64,000 bases of DNA, from the NCBI GenBank assembly GCA_036898135.1, contig CM072516.1:67304596-67368595 (forward strand). The letters are read 5' to 3'. The translations under genes were made by a program, and so were the position numbers. Of the stretch, positions 46,161 to 57,505 are shown in pieces (positions within the stretch are counted from its first letter, which is position 1; each line of letters opens with the position of its first letter). The notes below the pieces were generated by a model. It was given only the letters and a program-made list of their open reading frames with translations, did not search any database and had not been told where the DNA came from. The DNA comes from Oncomelania hupensis. Lineage: Eukaryota > Mollusca > Gastropoda > Littorinimorpha > Pomatiopsidae.

Positions 46161-47522
46161 TGTCACGAACTGGCTAGCTTTAACACTGCACATTTACTAT
46201 TTAGCCATGTGTAGTACTTGTAACTTTAGAAGTTAGACTATAACACAGCAGCAATTAAATTACACAGCAGACCACACACCGCGAGCCCGACCCACGCTAG
46301 CGCAGTGAGTCAGCACTTGAGCTTTGAATCGGACCGTTTTGACCAATCAGAGCAGGCTCAGTGGGTAGAGCAGTTTTACTGTGTCAAAACCTAACACAGT
46401 TTGAATCAGTCGTGTGTGAGACGAGGTAGAGTCAACATCTCCACAGCTAGAGAAATCTCTACACTCATAAACCAGGAAGCAGGACTTTGAAATCTTAGAA
46501 TTCTCTCAAGTCATCACGGGCCTGAACTTGTCAAACAGGTAAATGAACACCCTTCTGTTTCATCGTGATATATTTATATTATTGTTGAAATTATGTTTGT
46601 GGAATTTGCTATGCATAAATGTGAATTATTAATCCGAATTTGCCGTACCACGTGGAAGAGCCGACCACGAGCCGAAACACGACCGGTTGCGCCGCCATGT
46701 TGTATACCATACGGAACCACTGTTGTTTAACTTATATGTATGTTTGCAGACCAGTGGCTGTACCACTGAATGTTTATATCATTATTAATTCTGTATGTGT
46801 ATAGTTAGCCACGTTTGATATTTATGTATGTATAGGAATTTAGAGTGAGATTCCAGTGGAACCCGGAAGTAGCAGACTGTTCGTCGCTTATGTATAGAGA
46901 TGTGGAGCTATCACTGAGGGCTACTTTGGCTTTCAGTGAGACGCTCTGCACAAACCGATTATTCAGGGTTGTGCAGAATTTCGTCTCTTATATTACAGAC
47001 GAGCAGGCGAGCTATCCCGAGCTATCCCGAGCTATCCCCACTCCACAGAAACGACCAGTTGGTTGAGGAGACTCTACCGCACAAGACGGAAAGAGCTGCC
47101 TTGAAAGACACCCTGTCAGACCCCACAGCGTGGCAAGGGAACCCAACTACACAACTACAAAGGTGTACCAGAAGCTACCTCACAGAAGGACTTCGACCGC
47201 ACCATAAGAAAGTTAAGTGTACCCCCAGAAGTGCACTTAAACTGATCATAACAGGACCACAGTAGTCCAACTCTTCAGAAACTGTAAAACGGACCACAGT
47301 AGTCCAAATCTACATGAAATATACTAGCAAAGTGCCCGAGGAAGAAAATAACAGCTGCCTAGACTATCAGCGATCGAACTATTAGCATTGAAAGAGACTT
47401 TTTAAGTTAGATTAGTACTTAGAGAATCTTGTATAGAGTAGAAGAAATAAATGTGTGATTTTAACTGTTATCAAGTGGCTGGACTACATATGATTCATAG
47501 CCGTGTGAAAGCTAGTGTGACA
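46161..47522 (+). mobile_element. candidate long solo LTR
   Basis: Begins TGTCACGAACTGG and ends GTGACA, i.e. complementary TGTCAC/GTGACA termini. A polyadenylation signal AATAAA lies at about 47445, near the proposed 3' end. A 4-bp TAAT lies one base outside each terminus, which is weak support for a target duplication. A small exact tandem (GAGCTATCCC three times, 47009-47038) is inside. No internal coding region is attached. Alternatively this could be a noncoding transcript unit: a GT splice-donor-like CAAACAGGTAAAT occurs near 46535. The ~110-codon frames (46845-47265) show no domain. Confidence 0.35.
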
Positions 47523-47574
47523 GTAATCTTTTACCATTTTTCTATCTATTTCTGTACCCCAACCTTAACACAGA

Positions 47575-47710
47575 ACGAGCTAAACAAATAAATTTATTAA
47601 AGTAATTCATAGGGTGACCTACTAGCAGTTCCCACCGAATAAACGTGAGGGTCCATAATTCCATTGTGCAGAGCCCATAAACCCCACGTGACATAATGTG
47701 GGCCAGACGA
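47575..47710. repeat. dispersed repeat F, second part
   Basis: GAGCTAAACAAATAAATTTA, ATTCATAGGGTG and ATTCCATTGTGCAGAGCCCA align with 55612-55720 (GGGCTAAATATATAAATGTA, AGTCATAGGATG, ATTCCATGGTGCAGAGCCCA). The remainder of repeat F is not present here. Confidence 0.6.
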
Positions 47711-48180
47711 GTAGTATAATTGTATAAAGAATGGCTTACACTGATTTCAAGGAGACTCCAAAAGTTAAACAGTGCACTTGTCTTCAAAGAAAGTTCTATA
47801 TAATCAATATGAATAGAGAGAATGCTCCGTTATCCCTACATGAAAGCAATAATTGACGTGAGCACTCATCATGAGGTGTCTGTACTCAAATGAGATCTGA
47901 GGGTGCGTCCTCAAATGAGAATTGAGCAGTGAGCTGCCTACAAAATGAGATTTGATATGGGTCGTCACATGAGAACTGAGGCATAAACTTCACAAAAGAT
48001 AAATAAGATTGTCATTATAATGAGTGCTCTTCAAAAGCAAACATAAAACGTACATACAAATCCTTTTTAGATTGACGCCACGGTTCGACGAGAAAGGCTT
48101 GAAAAGAGCTCTAGGGCCTTGCCGTGGAGAGATTCTTTTTGGTGTTGTGTTAACCGGAGAAGCATCACTATTGTATAAAT

Positions 48181-48184
48181 GTGT

Positions 48185-48216
<32 letters not shown>

Positions 48217-48218
48217 AT
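48181..48218. repeat. (TG)n microsatellite
   Basis: TG tract interrupted by LINE-A copy 5; a similar TG tract resumes at 49816. Confidence 0.95.
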
Positions 48219-49814
48219 GACCCAGTCGCTTGTCATCACTCTTCCCAAAAAAGGTAACCTTCAGGAGTGTGAAAATTACCGCACAATCAGCCTCATCAGC
48301 CATCCCAGCAAGGTTCTCCTGAAAATAATACTCAACAGGTTGAAACCCCAAACTGAACAAATCATAGCTGAAGAAAAGCAGGATTCAGGGCAGGACGAAG
48401 TACCACTGAACAGATTTCCAACCTCAGAATAATCTGCGAGAAATACCTACAGCACCAACAACACCTATATCATGTGTTCGTAGATTTCAAGAAGGCGTTT
48501 GACCGAATCTGGCATGCAGCTCTGTGGGCAACCATGAGAGTGTACAACATCAGCCCTAAAATTATTGAAGTCATCAAAAGCCTGTATGACAAGGCTACCA
48601 GTGCAATCCTCCTTAACAGCGCCATCGGAAATTGGTTCAGAACAACAATCGGTGTGCGTCCAGCTTGTTATACTCTCTCCAACACTCTTCAACATCTTCC
48701 TAGAGCGCATCATGACAGATGCACTTGCCTATCACTAAGGCACAGTCAGCATAAGGGGTAGAACAATTTCCAACCTTCGTTTTGCGGATGACATTGATGG
48801 ATTGGTTGGAGAGGAACAAGAACTTGAACAGCTGGTACAGAGACTTGACAACACTTCCAGAGCCTATGGAATGGAAATAAGTGCAGAGAAGACCAATATG
48901 ATGACCAAAAACATAAATGGCATCAACACTGAAATCAAAGCCTAAGGCCAATCTCTCAACACAGTGCATAACTTCAAATATTTAGGAGCCATTGTATTAG
49001 ACAATGGGTCCGGACAGGAAGTCCTCTCCAGGATCGCACAAATAACTGCTGCCCTGGCAAGGTTGAAGCCCATTTGTAAAGACAGGACCATCAGTCTACA
49101 TTCCAAAGTAAGACTTTTGCGCTCCCTTGTCATCTCCATCTTCCCATACGCTTGCGAAACATGGACCATCACAGAAGATCTACAGCGAAGAACACAAAGC
49201 ATGAAATGAGAGGCTACAGAAAACTTCTGGGCATTTCCTATACCCAGCACATCACCAACGACGAAGTCCAACAGACCATCACACAAGCCATTGGACAACA
49301 TGATAACCTGCTCACAGTGGTGAAGAAACGGAAACTCCGATGGTATGACCACGTCACCAGATCATCAGGCCTTGCAAAGACAATCTTGCAAGGCACATTG
49401 CAAGGAGGTAGAAGAAGAGGGAGACCGATAGAAAGGTGGGAGAACAACATTCGAGAATGAATGGGGCCGGGTAGCTCAGTTGGTAAGAGCGTCTTGCTAG
49501 TAACCGAAAGGTCGCTGGTTCGAATCCCGGATTGGTCAACGTGTGATCATATTATTTTCCCCTTTACCAACAACTGGCCCGCTGGTGTCAGTATAAATCC
49601 GTCCAGTAGTCACCTATATGCGAAAGTGTCGTGTGACTATAATCTACAAACAACAACAACAACAACAACATTCGAGAATCGACTAGTTTGACACTGAGCG
49701 AAGCCATGAGGGTTGCTGAGGACACAGAAAGATGGAGTACGCTGGTTAAACGATCATCTGTGGTGCCCCTACGACCTCGAGTTCCGGGGTAAGGTAGGGT
49801 AGGATAGGATAGGA
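48219..49814 (+). mobile_element. LINE-A copy 5, inserted in a (TG)n tract and split by SINE-A
   Basis: The longest plus-strand copy: starts VITLPKKGNLQECENYRTIS, then VFVDFKKAFDRIWHAALWAT, RFADDIDGLVGEEQELEQLV, FKYLGAIVLDNGS and ends with GGATAGGATAGGAT. Frameshifts near 48400, 48740 and 48945 and a damaged MEMRCY segment (49200) disable it. SINE-A lies at 49459-49664 inside the KRWE(D/N)NIRE segment. TG repeats on both flanks indicate insertion into a pre-existing microsatellite. Confidence 0.92.
49459..49664 (+). mobile_element. SINE-A copy 3, 15-bp target duplication inside LINE-A
   Basis: tRNA-like head starting at 49463 with A box TAGCTCAGTTGG and B box GGTTCGAATCC, same body as the other two copies, (CAA)n tail. 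ACAACATTCGAGAAT at 49444-49458 recurs at 49665-49679, so the unit interrupts the host LINE precisely. Confidence 0.95.
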
Positions 49815-49815
49815 T

Positions 49816-49882
49816 TGTGTGTGTATGTGTGAGTGTGTATGTGTGTGTGTGTGAGTGTGTGTGTGTGTACGTGTGTGAGTGA
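49816..49882. repeat. (TG)n microsatellite
   Basis: TG tract with GAG/TATG interruptions between two tail-to-tail LINE-A copies. Confidence 0.9.
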
Positions 49883-49923
49883 GCGTGCCTGTTTGAGTGA
49901 GAAGGCACGCGCGTCTTGCAGAT

Positions 49924-51134
49924 CATGTACTATCCTATCCTATCCTATGCTATCCCGCAACTCGGAAGTCGTTGGGGCATCACAGATGATCGTTTAACCA
50001 GCGTACTCCATCTTTCTCTGTCCTCAGCAACCCTCATGGCTTCACTCATTGTCAAGCTAGTCCATCCTCGAATGTTTTCCTTCCACCTCTTTTTCTGCCT
50101 CCTTGCATCGTGCCTTGCCTTATGGTCTTTGCAAGGCCAGATGATCTGGTGACGTGACCATGCCATCAGAGTTTTTTGTTTCTTCACCACTGTGAGCTTG
50201 TCATCATGTTGTCCCATGGCTTGTGTGATGGTCTGTGGGACTTCGTCGTTGGTGATGTGCTAGGTAAAGGAAATGCCCAGAAGTTTTCTGTTGCACCTCA
50301 TCTCCATGCTTTGTATTCTTCGTTGTAGGTCTGCTGTGAGGGTCCATGTTTCGCATGCGTATAGGAAGATGAAGATGACAAAGGAACCTTACCTTGGAAT
50401 GTAGACTGATGGTCCTGTCTTTCCAAAGCGGCTTCACCCTTGCCACGGCAGCAGTTGTTTGTGCGATCCAGAAGAGGACGTCCTGTCGGGACCCATTGTC
50501 TTATATATTGGCTCCTAAATATTTGAAGTTATGCACTGTGCTGAGGGATTGGCCTTGGACTTTGATGTCCGTGTTGATTCCATTGGTGGTGTTGGTCATC
50601 ATTTTTGTCTTCTCTGCACGTATTTTCATTCCATAGGCTCTGGAAGTGGTGTCAAGCCTCTGTACCACCTGTTCCAGGTCTTCCTCTCCAGCCAATCCAT
50701 CAATGTCATCCGCAAAACGGAGGTTGGAGATTGCTCTACCCCCTATGTATGCTGACTGTGCCTTCGTGATCTGCAAGAGCTCATGACATGATGCGCACCA
50801 GAAAGATGTTGAAGAATGTTGGAGAGAGTAGACATCCTTGACGCCCGCCGATTGTTGTTCTGAACCAGTTCCCGATGTCGCTGTTGTGGAGACTGCACTG
50901 GTAGCTTTGTCGTACAGGCTTTTGATGACTTCAATAATGGTAGGGCTGATGTTGTACACTCTCATGGTTGCTCACAAAACTGCATGCGAGAGTCGGTCAA
51001 ATGCTTTCTTGAAATCTACAAAAAAAAAAAAAACATGATGTAGATGCTATTGGTGCTGTAGGTATTTCTCGCAGATTATTCCGAGGTTGAAAATCTGTTC
51101 AGTGGTTCTTCTCCCTGCTCTGAATCCTGCTTGT
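49924..51134 (-). mobile_element. LINE-A copy 6, 10-bp target duplication
   Basis: Minus-strand copy with tail (plus TATCCTATCCTATCC at 49931) and coding remnants RFADDIDGLAGEEDLEQVV, SLSTVHNFKYLGANI and MRVYNISPTIIEVIKSLYDK. Frames are broken by several indels, and a 12-bp poly-A lies at 51019-51031. TCTTGCAGAT flanks it at 49914-49923 and 51135-51144. Confidence 0.92.
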
Positions 51135-51144
51135 TCTTGCAGAT

Positions 51145-51727
51145 GTGCAAAGCAAATACTGTACAGTGTGATATATAATGGCTCGTTTCCTCCTTATTTT
51201 GTGCTTGCATATATGTTCACGCACGATAAAACATTAGGTCTCGTTCTGCAGTCATTGTTGGCTAAGGTTTATATGTGTTTCTGGAACAACTGAAGTTTTT
51301 GTTTTTGTTTTTGTTTTTTGTTTTGTGTCTGAAAATACCCTTGTAAATATGGCATTGGCACGCAACATTGTGAGTAATTTGTTGTACATGTTCATGGATG
51401 TACATCAAGTAAAGACAAACCATTTTGCGGCTCTAGAAAAAACATCCCCTTGGACCCTGTACTAAGAGTGAATGTGTAAGAGCGCGCGCGTGTGTGTGAG
51501 TGCGTGTGTGTGTGAGTGTTTGTGTGTGTGCTAGTAATATTGCTAATTAATTTTAGCATAGTCATGGTCGTAATGATGCTCAATAAATGTGAATGCTCAG
51601 TAATACATTGTATTGTTTAAAAGATTTTTTCTTCTTCTGAAGTGCGCCATTCATGTAAAAAACTAAAAATAAACAAAACAAAACAAAACAAAAACTAACT
51701 AATCAATTTTTGAATGAATGAATGAAT
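51145..51727. other. no gene recognised; TG and TTTTG patches
   Basis: (TTTTTG)n at 51296-51320, TG/CG tract at 51482-51530, AAAAC repeat at 51673-51692 and GAAT repeat at 51711-51727. Confidence 0.6.
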
Positions 51728-51729
51728 CA

Positions 51730-52303
51730 ATGTGTTGCGATTGAGGCGCACACGAAAGATCCGATCATTTTGTTTTGCAAAGCATGCAATGATAGCGTGT
51801 ATTTACCTTTGATTTCATTTGCACTGTTGCTAGAAGAAGCTTTGTATAATTTTCGTCGGTCGTTATTGTTGAGAATTTTTAGAATTATTTATTATCGATC
51901 GTATTTTTCAGCAGATCTTACGGGTAACAGCTCGTCGAATCATGTAGATTCGTAAACATTGTATGATGTAAGACTGCATAGTTTCGGTGACGAGTTTTTT
52001 TTAATCTTGATTGGGTGTTATTGCGTCAAGCTGGAATGTTCGAAGTTTTCTGGATTGGAGAGACGCTATTTAAGTAATGCACTGTCTGCTTGAAAAGTGA
52101 TTTTATGTGATCTTTGTAGGGATTTTCGGAACGCGATCTTGTATGCTGTATGCAGTTGTTAGTCTAATATTCGCTGAAAGTTGGAAAACTTTATACTACC
52201 ATTTCTGTCTTGTTGCTGAATGAACAGGCTGCATGGATTAACAAATTAGAGTTACACATATCAAGATTCAAGCATCGGGGCTGAATCTATTGATAAACAG
52301 AAA
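51730..52303 (+). mobile_element. solo LTR of the Gypsy family at 20.7 kb
   Basis: Starts TGTGTTGCGATTGAGGCGCA and follows the 20737-21288 LTR throughout: TTTTGCAAAGCATGCAATGA, TTATCGATCG, GTAGATTCGTAAACATTGTA, GGGTGTTATTGCGTCAAGCT, AGTAATGCACTGTCTGCTTG and CATATCAAGATTCAAGCATC, ending near GATAAACA. No internal region is adjacent, so this looks like a solo LTR left by recombination. The TATA-like CTATTTAAG near 52070 is in the same place as in the other copy. Confidence 0.82.
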
Positions 52304-53020
52304 TGAATGCGTTGTAAAGCGCGTATATATTTTCATGCTGAAGGGTATGATCGCAGAGCAGTTCTTTCCTTCAGGTTCATTAGGAAAAGGCCTATGCCAC
52401 AATAACTTAAAGAACTCTTTTGAAATGTTCTAAGCATTGGGTGTGAATGTGGTCTCTAATAACACTGACTTTGGTCTGTAGCCAGCTTGTTCAGTCTTGT
52501 ACGATGGTAGTACGTGAACGATTTGTCGTTTGGTCACACATGTGGAACACGTAAGCCTAGATAGACACAGCCATATCTAGGCTTAATGATCATTTGTCTA
52601 CTGAGGCAAGTAGAACGATTTAGTGCACACGCGCAAACAAACATATTGTACAAACATATTTGTTAAAAACAATTAATGTAAAATGGTAGTGAAAGCAATT
52701 GTTTGACCTGTTGTACGATATTAAAAAAAGCCTAATATATGGTCAGTCACGCTATAAATTATGACTACTGTGTTACTAATACACGATGAAATGCACAGCT
52801 AGCTGTTACCTTATTATAGTGCATTTGCCTTGAAGACAAAGTTTGTATGAAAACGATTAGTATACGACCCATTCGTGCGCACGACTATTGTTCAAAGAAA
52901 CACGTTTACACTCACAAGTATACAAAGCCTAATGTTTGGAAATGCATTTACAAAGAATATGGGTTTTGGTTTTAACGATTCATCTTGGTGATTCCTTCCC
53001 TTTCTGTCTACCCCCCCACC
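52304..53020. other. no gene recognised
   Basis: Includes a short inverted repeat around 52552-52585 (AAGCCTAGATAGACACAGCC and ATATCTAGGCTTA); otherwise featureless. Confidence 0.45.
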
Positions 53021-53023
53021 CCC

Positions 53024-53025
<2 letters not shown>

Positions 53026-53076
<51 letters not shown>

Positions 53077-53130
53077 TCTCTTCTCTTCTCTTCTCTTCAG
53101 TTTAATTCAGTTCAGTTCAGTTCAGTTCAG
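53026..53130. repeat. (CT)n, (TCTCT)n and (AGTTC)n tandem microsatellites
   Basis: CT to about 53070, then TCTCT pentamers to 53097, then AGTTC pentamers to 53130. Confidence 0.95.
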
Positions 53131-53984
53131 TCCAAGTGTTGTTCTTTTCATCGAGATTGTGGTTGTTGTTTAAATTTAATGTAGCGCCAAGCAAAAGTAA
53201 ATACTAGAGTCATTGTTTAATTAAGTAAAGTTTACTACTAAACTATTTTCTAATTTTGAATTTTCTAATGCAAACTATTTTTTCTTCTAATGATTCACGA
53301 TCGAACAGGCATAAGACTACAAGGCTTGCTTGCATGTAAAAGCTCTTAGAAAGTTTGTAGTTCAAATCCTAAGCACAATAGTGTACATTGACTAATTCAT
53401 TTATTTCCAATTGCTCATCTGCGGTGTTGAACGTGTAAAACCTTCCTTATGGTGTTTGTGAGGGTGGGTGGGTGGGAGGAGGACGGATGTGGAAGTGGAA
53501 GGGGTGTTTGCTGTCGTCTGCAGCGCGGCTGTTTTCCGGTTCCCCAGCTGTTCAACGTCCCAAACCTAAGAATGCAGGCCAAGGCACGTTTCTGGTCACA
53601 CTGTCCTGGGGTTAATTTGATATAAAACTCTGTACGACAGGTGTCTCCTTCTGTTCTGCTTGTTTGACTGTCTGTCTGTTTGTCTTAAACCATCATACGA
53701 CTCTTAGGTTGTTAATTTGATATAAAACTACAGGTTCTACATGTGTCTCGGTCTCTGTGTTGGTTTGGTTATCTTCAATAATAGTATTGGATGTAGTCCA
53801 TCGTAATAATAATTTAAAGAAAAGATTTCTATTCCGTCCTCTGTAATAGCGATCTTTTTAGATCACTCTGCTTTGAGATCCATTACAGAAAAACCGCGTG
53901 ATACAGATCTGAATATAAAATACAAAAACCGTTATTGTCCCCAAAGACATTTCAGGGAGATTTCAGTGCAGCGTCCAACTGCCT
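53131..53984. other. no gene recognised
   Basis: AT-rich DNA with a GGTG/GGGA patch near 53462-53500. No coding domain. Confidence 0.45.
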
Positions 53985-53994
53985 ATACAAATCC

Positions 53995-54762
53995 TATCCT
54001 ATCCTATCATATCATATCCCGAGTTTGGCGGACGTAGGGGCACTACAGATGATCGTTTAACCAGCGTACTCCATCTTTCTCTGTCCTCAGCAACCTTGAT
54101 GGCTTCGCTTAGTGTCAAACAAGTCCATTCTCCAATGTTGTCCTCCCACCTCTTTTTCGATCTCCCTCTTCTTCTACCTCTTTGCAGTGTGCCTTGCAGG
54201 ATGGTCTTCGCAAGGCCTGATGATCTGGTGACATGGTCATACCATCGGAGTTTCCGTTTCTTCACCACTGTGAGCAGGTTGTGGTGTTGTCCAATGACTT
54301 GTGTGATGGTCTGTCGGACTTCGTCGTTGGTGATGTGCTGAGTATAGGAAATGCCTAGAAGTCTTCTGTAGCACCTCATCTCCATGCTATGTATTCTTCG
54401 TTATAGATCTGCTTTGGGGGTCCATGTTTCGCAAGCGTATAGGAAGATGGAGATGACAAGGGAGTGCAGCAGTCTTATCTTGGAATATAGACTGATGGTC
54501 CTGTCTTTCTAATGGGCTTCAACCTCGCCAGGGCAGCAGTTGTTTATGCGATCCTAGAGAGGACTTCCTGTCGGGACCCATTGTCTGATGCAATGGCTCC
54601 TAAATATTTGAAGCTATGCACTGTGCTGAGGGATTTGCCTTGGACTTTGATGTCAGTGTTGATGCCATTGGTGTTGTTGGTCATCATTTTGGTCTTCTCT
54701 GCACTTATTCCATAGGCTCTGGAAGTGGTGTCAAGCCTTTGTACCAACTGTTCAAGTTCTTG
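53995..54762 (-). mobile_element. LINE-A copy 7, 5'-truncated, 10-bp target duplication
   Basis: Minus-strand copy from QELEQLVQRLDTTSRAYG through SFKYLGAIAS to MEMRCYRRLLGISYTQHITN and RWEDNIGEWT; the 3' part (54385 to 53999) is open. Tail CCTATCCTATCATATCATAT on the plus strand. ATACAAATCC flanks at 53985-53994 and 54763-54772. Confidence 0.93.
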
Positions 54763-54772
54763 ATACAAATCC

Positions 54773-55500
54773 AAAACGATTAAATTAAATGATTTCCTGA
54801 TTTACATATTACCATTATTTTTAATTATTTATATTTATTTATCATTGAATTAATTTAATTTAATTCAGTTCATTATGTTCTGTCTTACCCACTTTATTTT
54901 CTTCTTTCTTCCAAAGCATGCATTCGTACCTCTCTTTCTCTTGCAAACAATAATATATTTTACATATATTATACTGGAACTGATCTGTTAATGTCCATAT
55001 TCACGTTGTCAATAAATAAGAAGTATGGTAAAGAATACGACCATTTTGGTTTCCAAAGCTCTCAAATAAAGTTCATAGTTCGGAATGCGAACTGTCGATT
55101 TTTCATTGCGACGCGCTGTGCAAATATTTAAATAAAATAAATGACTGGATGGACAAACTTTACAATAACATTAGAAAGATCCTAGCGGTCTACAAAAATA
55201 AACAAATGCCTCACCTTTAATGTAACTGTACATTTGTTAAACACTAAATATTAGACAAGATGTGTTTATTCAGAGTCTTTTTAAACAAAGCTTTCTTTTC
55301 TATCTCCACCGTTTTCTTTTTGTAGTTGTAGTTTCTGCTGTTGTTATTATCGGCGTCATTGTCGTTGTTGTCACTTGTACTGTCTGAAAGAAAAGCACAC
55401 AACACAATTACCTGGCCTTTATGTAGTGTTTAAACAGGGCTAGAGAATGCATGAAAGAAGATTTTCTTATGCACTCTGTGTTCCTTTTACAAAGTATTCA
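54773..55500. other. AT-rich DNA, no gene recognised
   Basis: Nothing beyond AT-rich low-complexity patches. Confidence 0.5.
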
Positions 55501-55503
55501 GCT

Positions 55504-55740
55504 GCTGTCACAATAGGCTATTTAGACTCTGCTCTACGGCTTCACGCCTTAAATAGTTCAGCTTGCTTTTGTAAATTAAATATTAATCTCCAACTCTGTC
55601 CGCATACAGACCGGGCTAAATATATAAATGTATTAAGATTAGTCATAGGATGTTTAAACTAGCCGATCCCCGCTGACAAAAATGCGTGGGTAATAGCATT
55701 CCATGGTGCAGAGCCCAGTAACAATAGACCCACCGTCACA
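55504..55740. repeat. dispersed repeat F, longest copy
   Basis: Contains both halves of repeat F: the part shared with 7146-7254 and the part shared with 47575-47710. No recognised protein domain or terminal repeats. Confidence 0.65.
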
Positions 55741-55762
55741 GCTGCTTTCACATTAGTTTTGC

Positions 55763-55980
55763 CTTTGACACTGTACATGTCAAAGCAGCTGAACATGTTT
55801 TGTCTTTGACACTGTACATGTTAAAGCAGCTGAACTTGTTTTGTCTTTGGCACTGTACATGTTAAAGCAGCTGAACAAGGTTTGTCTTTGACACTGTATA
55901 ATAGCAGCTGAACATGTCTGGTCTTTGGCACTGTACATGTTAAAGCAGCTGAACATGTTTGGTCTTCGACACTGCATTTG
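55763..55980. repeat. 41-bp tandem repeat, about five units
   Basis: Unit CTTTGACACTGTACATGTTA plus AAGCAGCTGAACATGTTTTGT. Starts at 55763, 55804, 55845, 55886, 55923 (one 4-bp deletion) and 55964. The minus-strand open frame is an artefact of the repeat. Confidence 0.95.
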
Positions 55981-56480
55981 TCCCACCGCCGTAGCTAGCT
56001 CAGTGGTAGAGCGTTCGCCTGGCACACCGATGAACCCAGGTTCGAATCCCTTGGTGGACAAGATAAAAAAAGTGGCAATTTTCACTGTCCATTGTGATTG
56101 CTCTGATGGTTCGGTGTTGATTTAGGTCCGTATCCCCTCTTTCGTGGGATGGTTATCCTGTTCTACCCTATGGCCAATGGTGAGTGTGGAGGTTGAACTT
56201 AAATGTTGATTGGACACTCGTACAATAAGTGCATCAATGTTAGCTTATGAAAGTGTTGGAGAATTGCATCAACAAGACAGGATTAGATAGCAGCATCCAT
56301 AAAACACCGCTATTATTGCCGTCTACAACATCATCACTATCAACATCAACAACCGCATCACCACTACAATCACAATACCACCATCACACAAAGACGCCTC
56401 GGGCGGCTTGAGTTATATCCCCTACCAGCCAGTGCCTTGAGCAGCTCTTGAACTGGGCAAGCGCTAGGATATATTTTTTA
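55981..56480 (+). mobile_element. SINE-G: tRNA-like head with SINE-C type 3' end
   Basis: Head 55982-56057: A box TAGCTCAGTGGTAGAGCG, B box GGTTCGAATCC, and pairing outer bases CCACC/GGTGG, so the cloverleaf is largely foldable. The body has an ATC/ACC-rich middle (56320-56395). The 3' end GGGCGGCTTGAGTTATATCC, CCTTGAGCAGCTCTTGAACT and AAGCGCTA matches the 3' end of SINE-C at 63438-63515, suggesting two SINEs sharing one tail and one LINE partner. A real tRNA gene is less likely because of the attached body. Confidence 0.7.
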
Positions 56481-56905
56481 AAATTAAATAAAATAACAAT
56501 CGGCGCCACACCCACTATTGCATTCATTATGAATGACGTCAATCCGTCCTATGTTGTTAATTCAATTAACCTTGTCCATGATGTCAAATCCGGTACTCAC
56601 CTCCATGGATCCGTGGCTCCACAATGCCAATTGACCTATTGTAGTCGGTTGTTCTGAGAACGCTTGAATGAATGATCTAAGCGTTGTATCGATTCCATGC
56701 TTTCGAACGACCTATATGCAATCAATGGGATAGCAGATTATATTGGCAAGTCAGCAAACAGGATCTCCTCCGAAACATCATATAAACCAGCCGGATAGGT
56801 AAAGTTTCCATGCGTTACATTTTAAATAAAAGAGTAACTGAGGGCGAAGAAGACTCTGGCCCGTGATTAGAGAAAGAAGAAGGACGAAAGAAGAAGAATG
56901 ACGAA

Positions 56906-56936
<31 letters not shown>

Positions 56937-57042
56937 GGAGAAGAAGAAGAAGAAGAAGAAGAAGAAGAAGAAGAAGAAGAAGAAGAAGAAGAAGAAGAAG
57001 AGAAGGGTGAAAGACGAAGGAGAAAGAGAAGGATGAAAGAAG

Positions 57043-57077
<35 letters not shown>

Positions 57078-57156
57078 AGAAGAAGAAGAAGAAGAAGAAG
57101 AAGAAGAAGAAGAAGAAGAAGAAGAAGAAGAAGAAGAAGAAGAAGAAGAAGAAGAA
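56937..57156. repeat. (AAG)n and (GAAA)n microsatellites
   Basis: AAG at 56937-57001, GAAA at 57043-57076, AAG at 57077-57156; purine-only strand. Confidence 0.96.
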
Positions 57157-57505
57157 GCAACACAATCAAACGTGTTATCGTTCTTGAGTTTTAAATTGTC
57201 AAATTGTGCCATACTAACTTAAAAACCAATGAAGTAATTATTGTCGTATTCAACTCTGCCCGCTCGTAGATTCTGCGGTCCATGTGTACGCAGGTTTCCT
57301 TTGCCACATTGTTTAAAGTTTGTTCAACTCATTTAACCCGTTTAATGTTCTTTTGTTTGTGGTCCCCCGTGGAGTTTCCGGGAGTTTCTGCATAAACAAT
57401 ATCCCCACTTTCTGGAAATGTAGTGCTTTAAATTCCCACTGTCGCTGTCTTTCTCCTCTGTTCTTTCTCATTCCTCTTCTGTTTTATCTACTATACTATT
57501 TTCTT

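Noticed and set aside
46845..47265. Two overlapping frames of 73 and 109 residues
   Set aside because: No domain; they overlap in different frames within the candidate LTR.
55780..56085. 101-residue frame with internal repeats (MFSCFNMYSAKDQ)
   Set aside because: Shadow of the 41-bp tandem repeat running into a SINE head.
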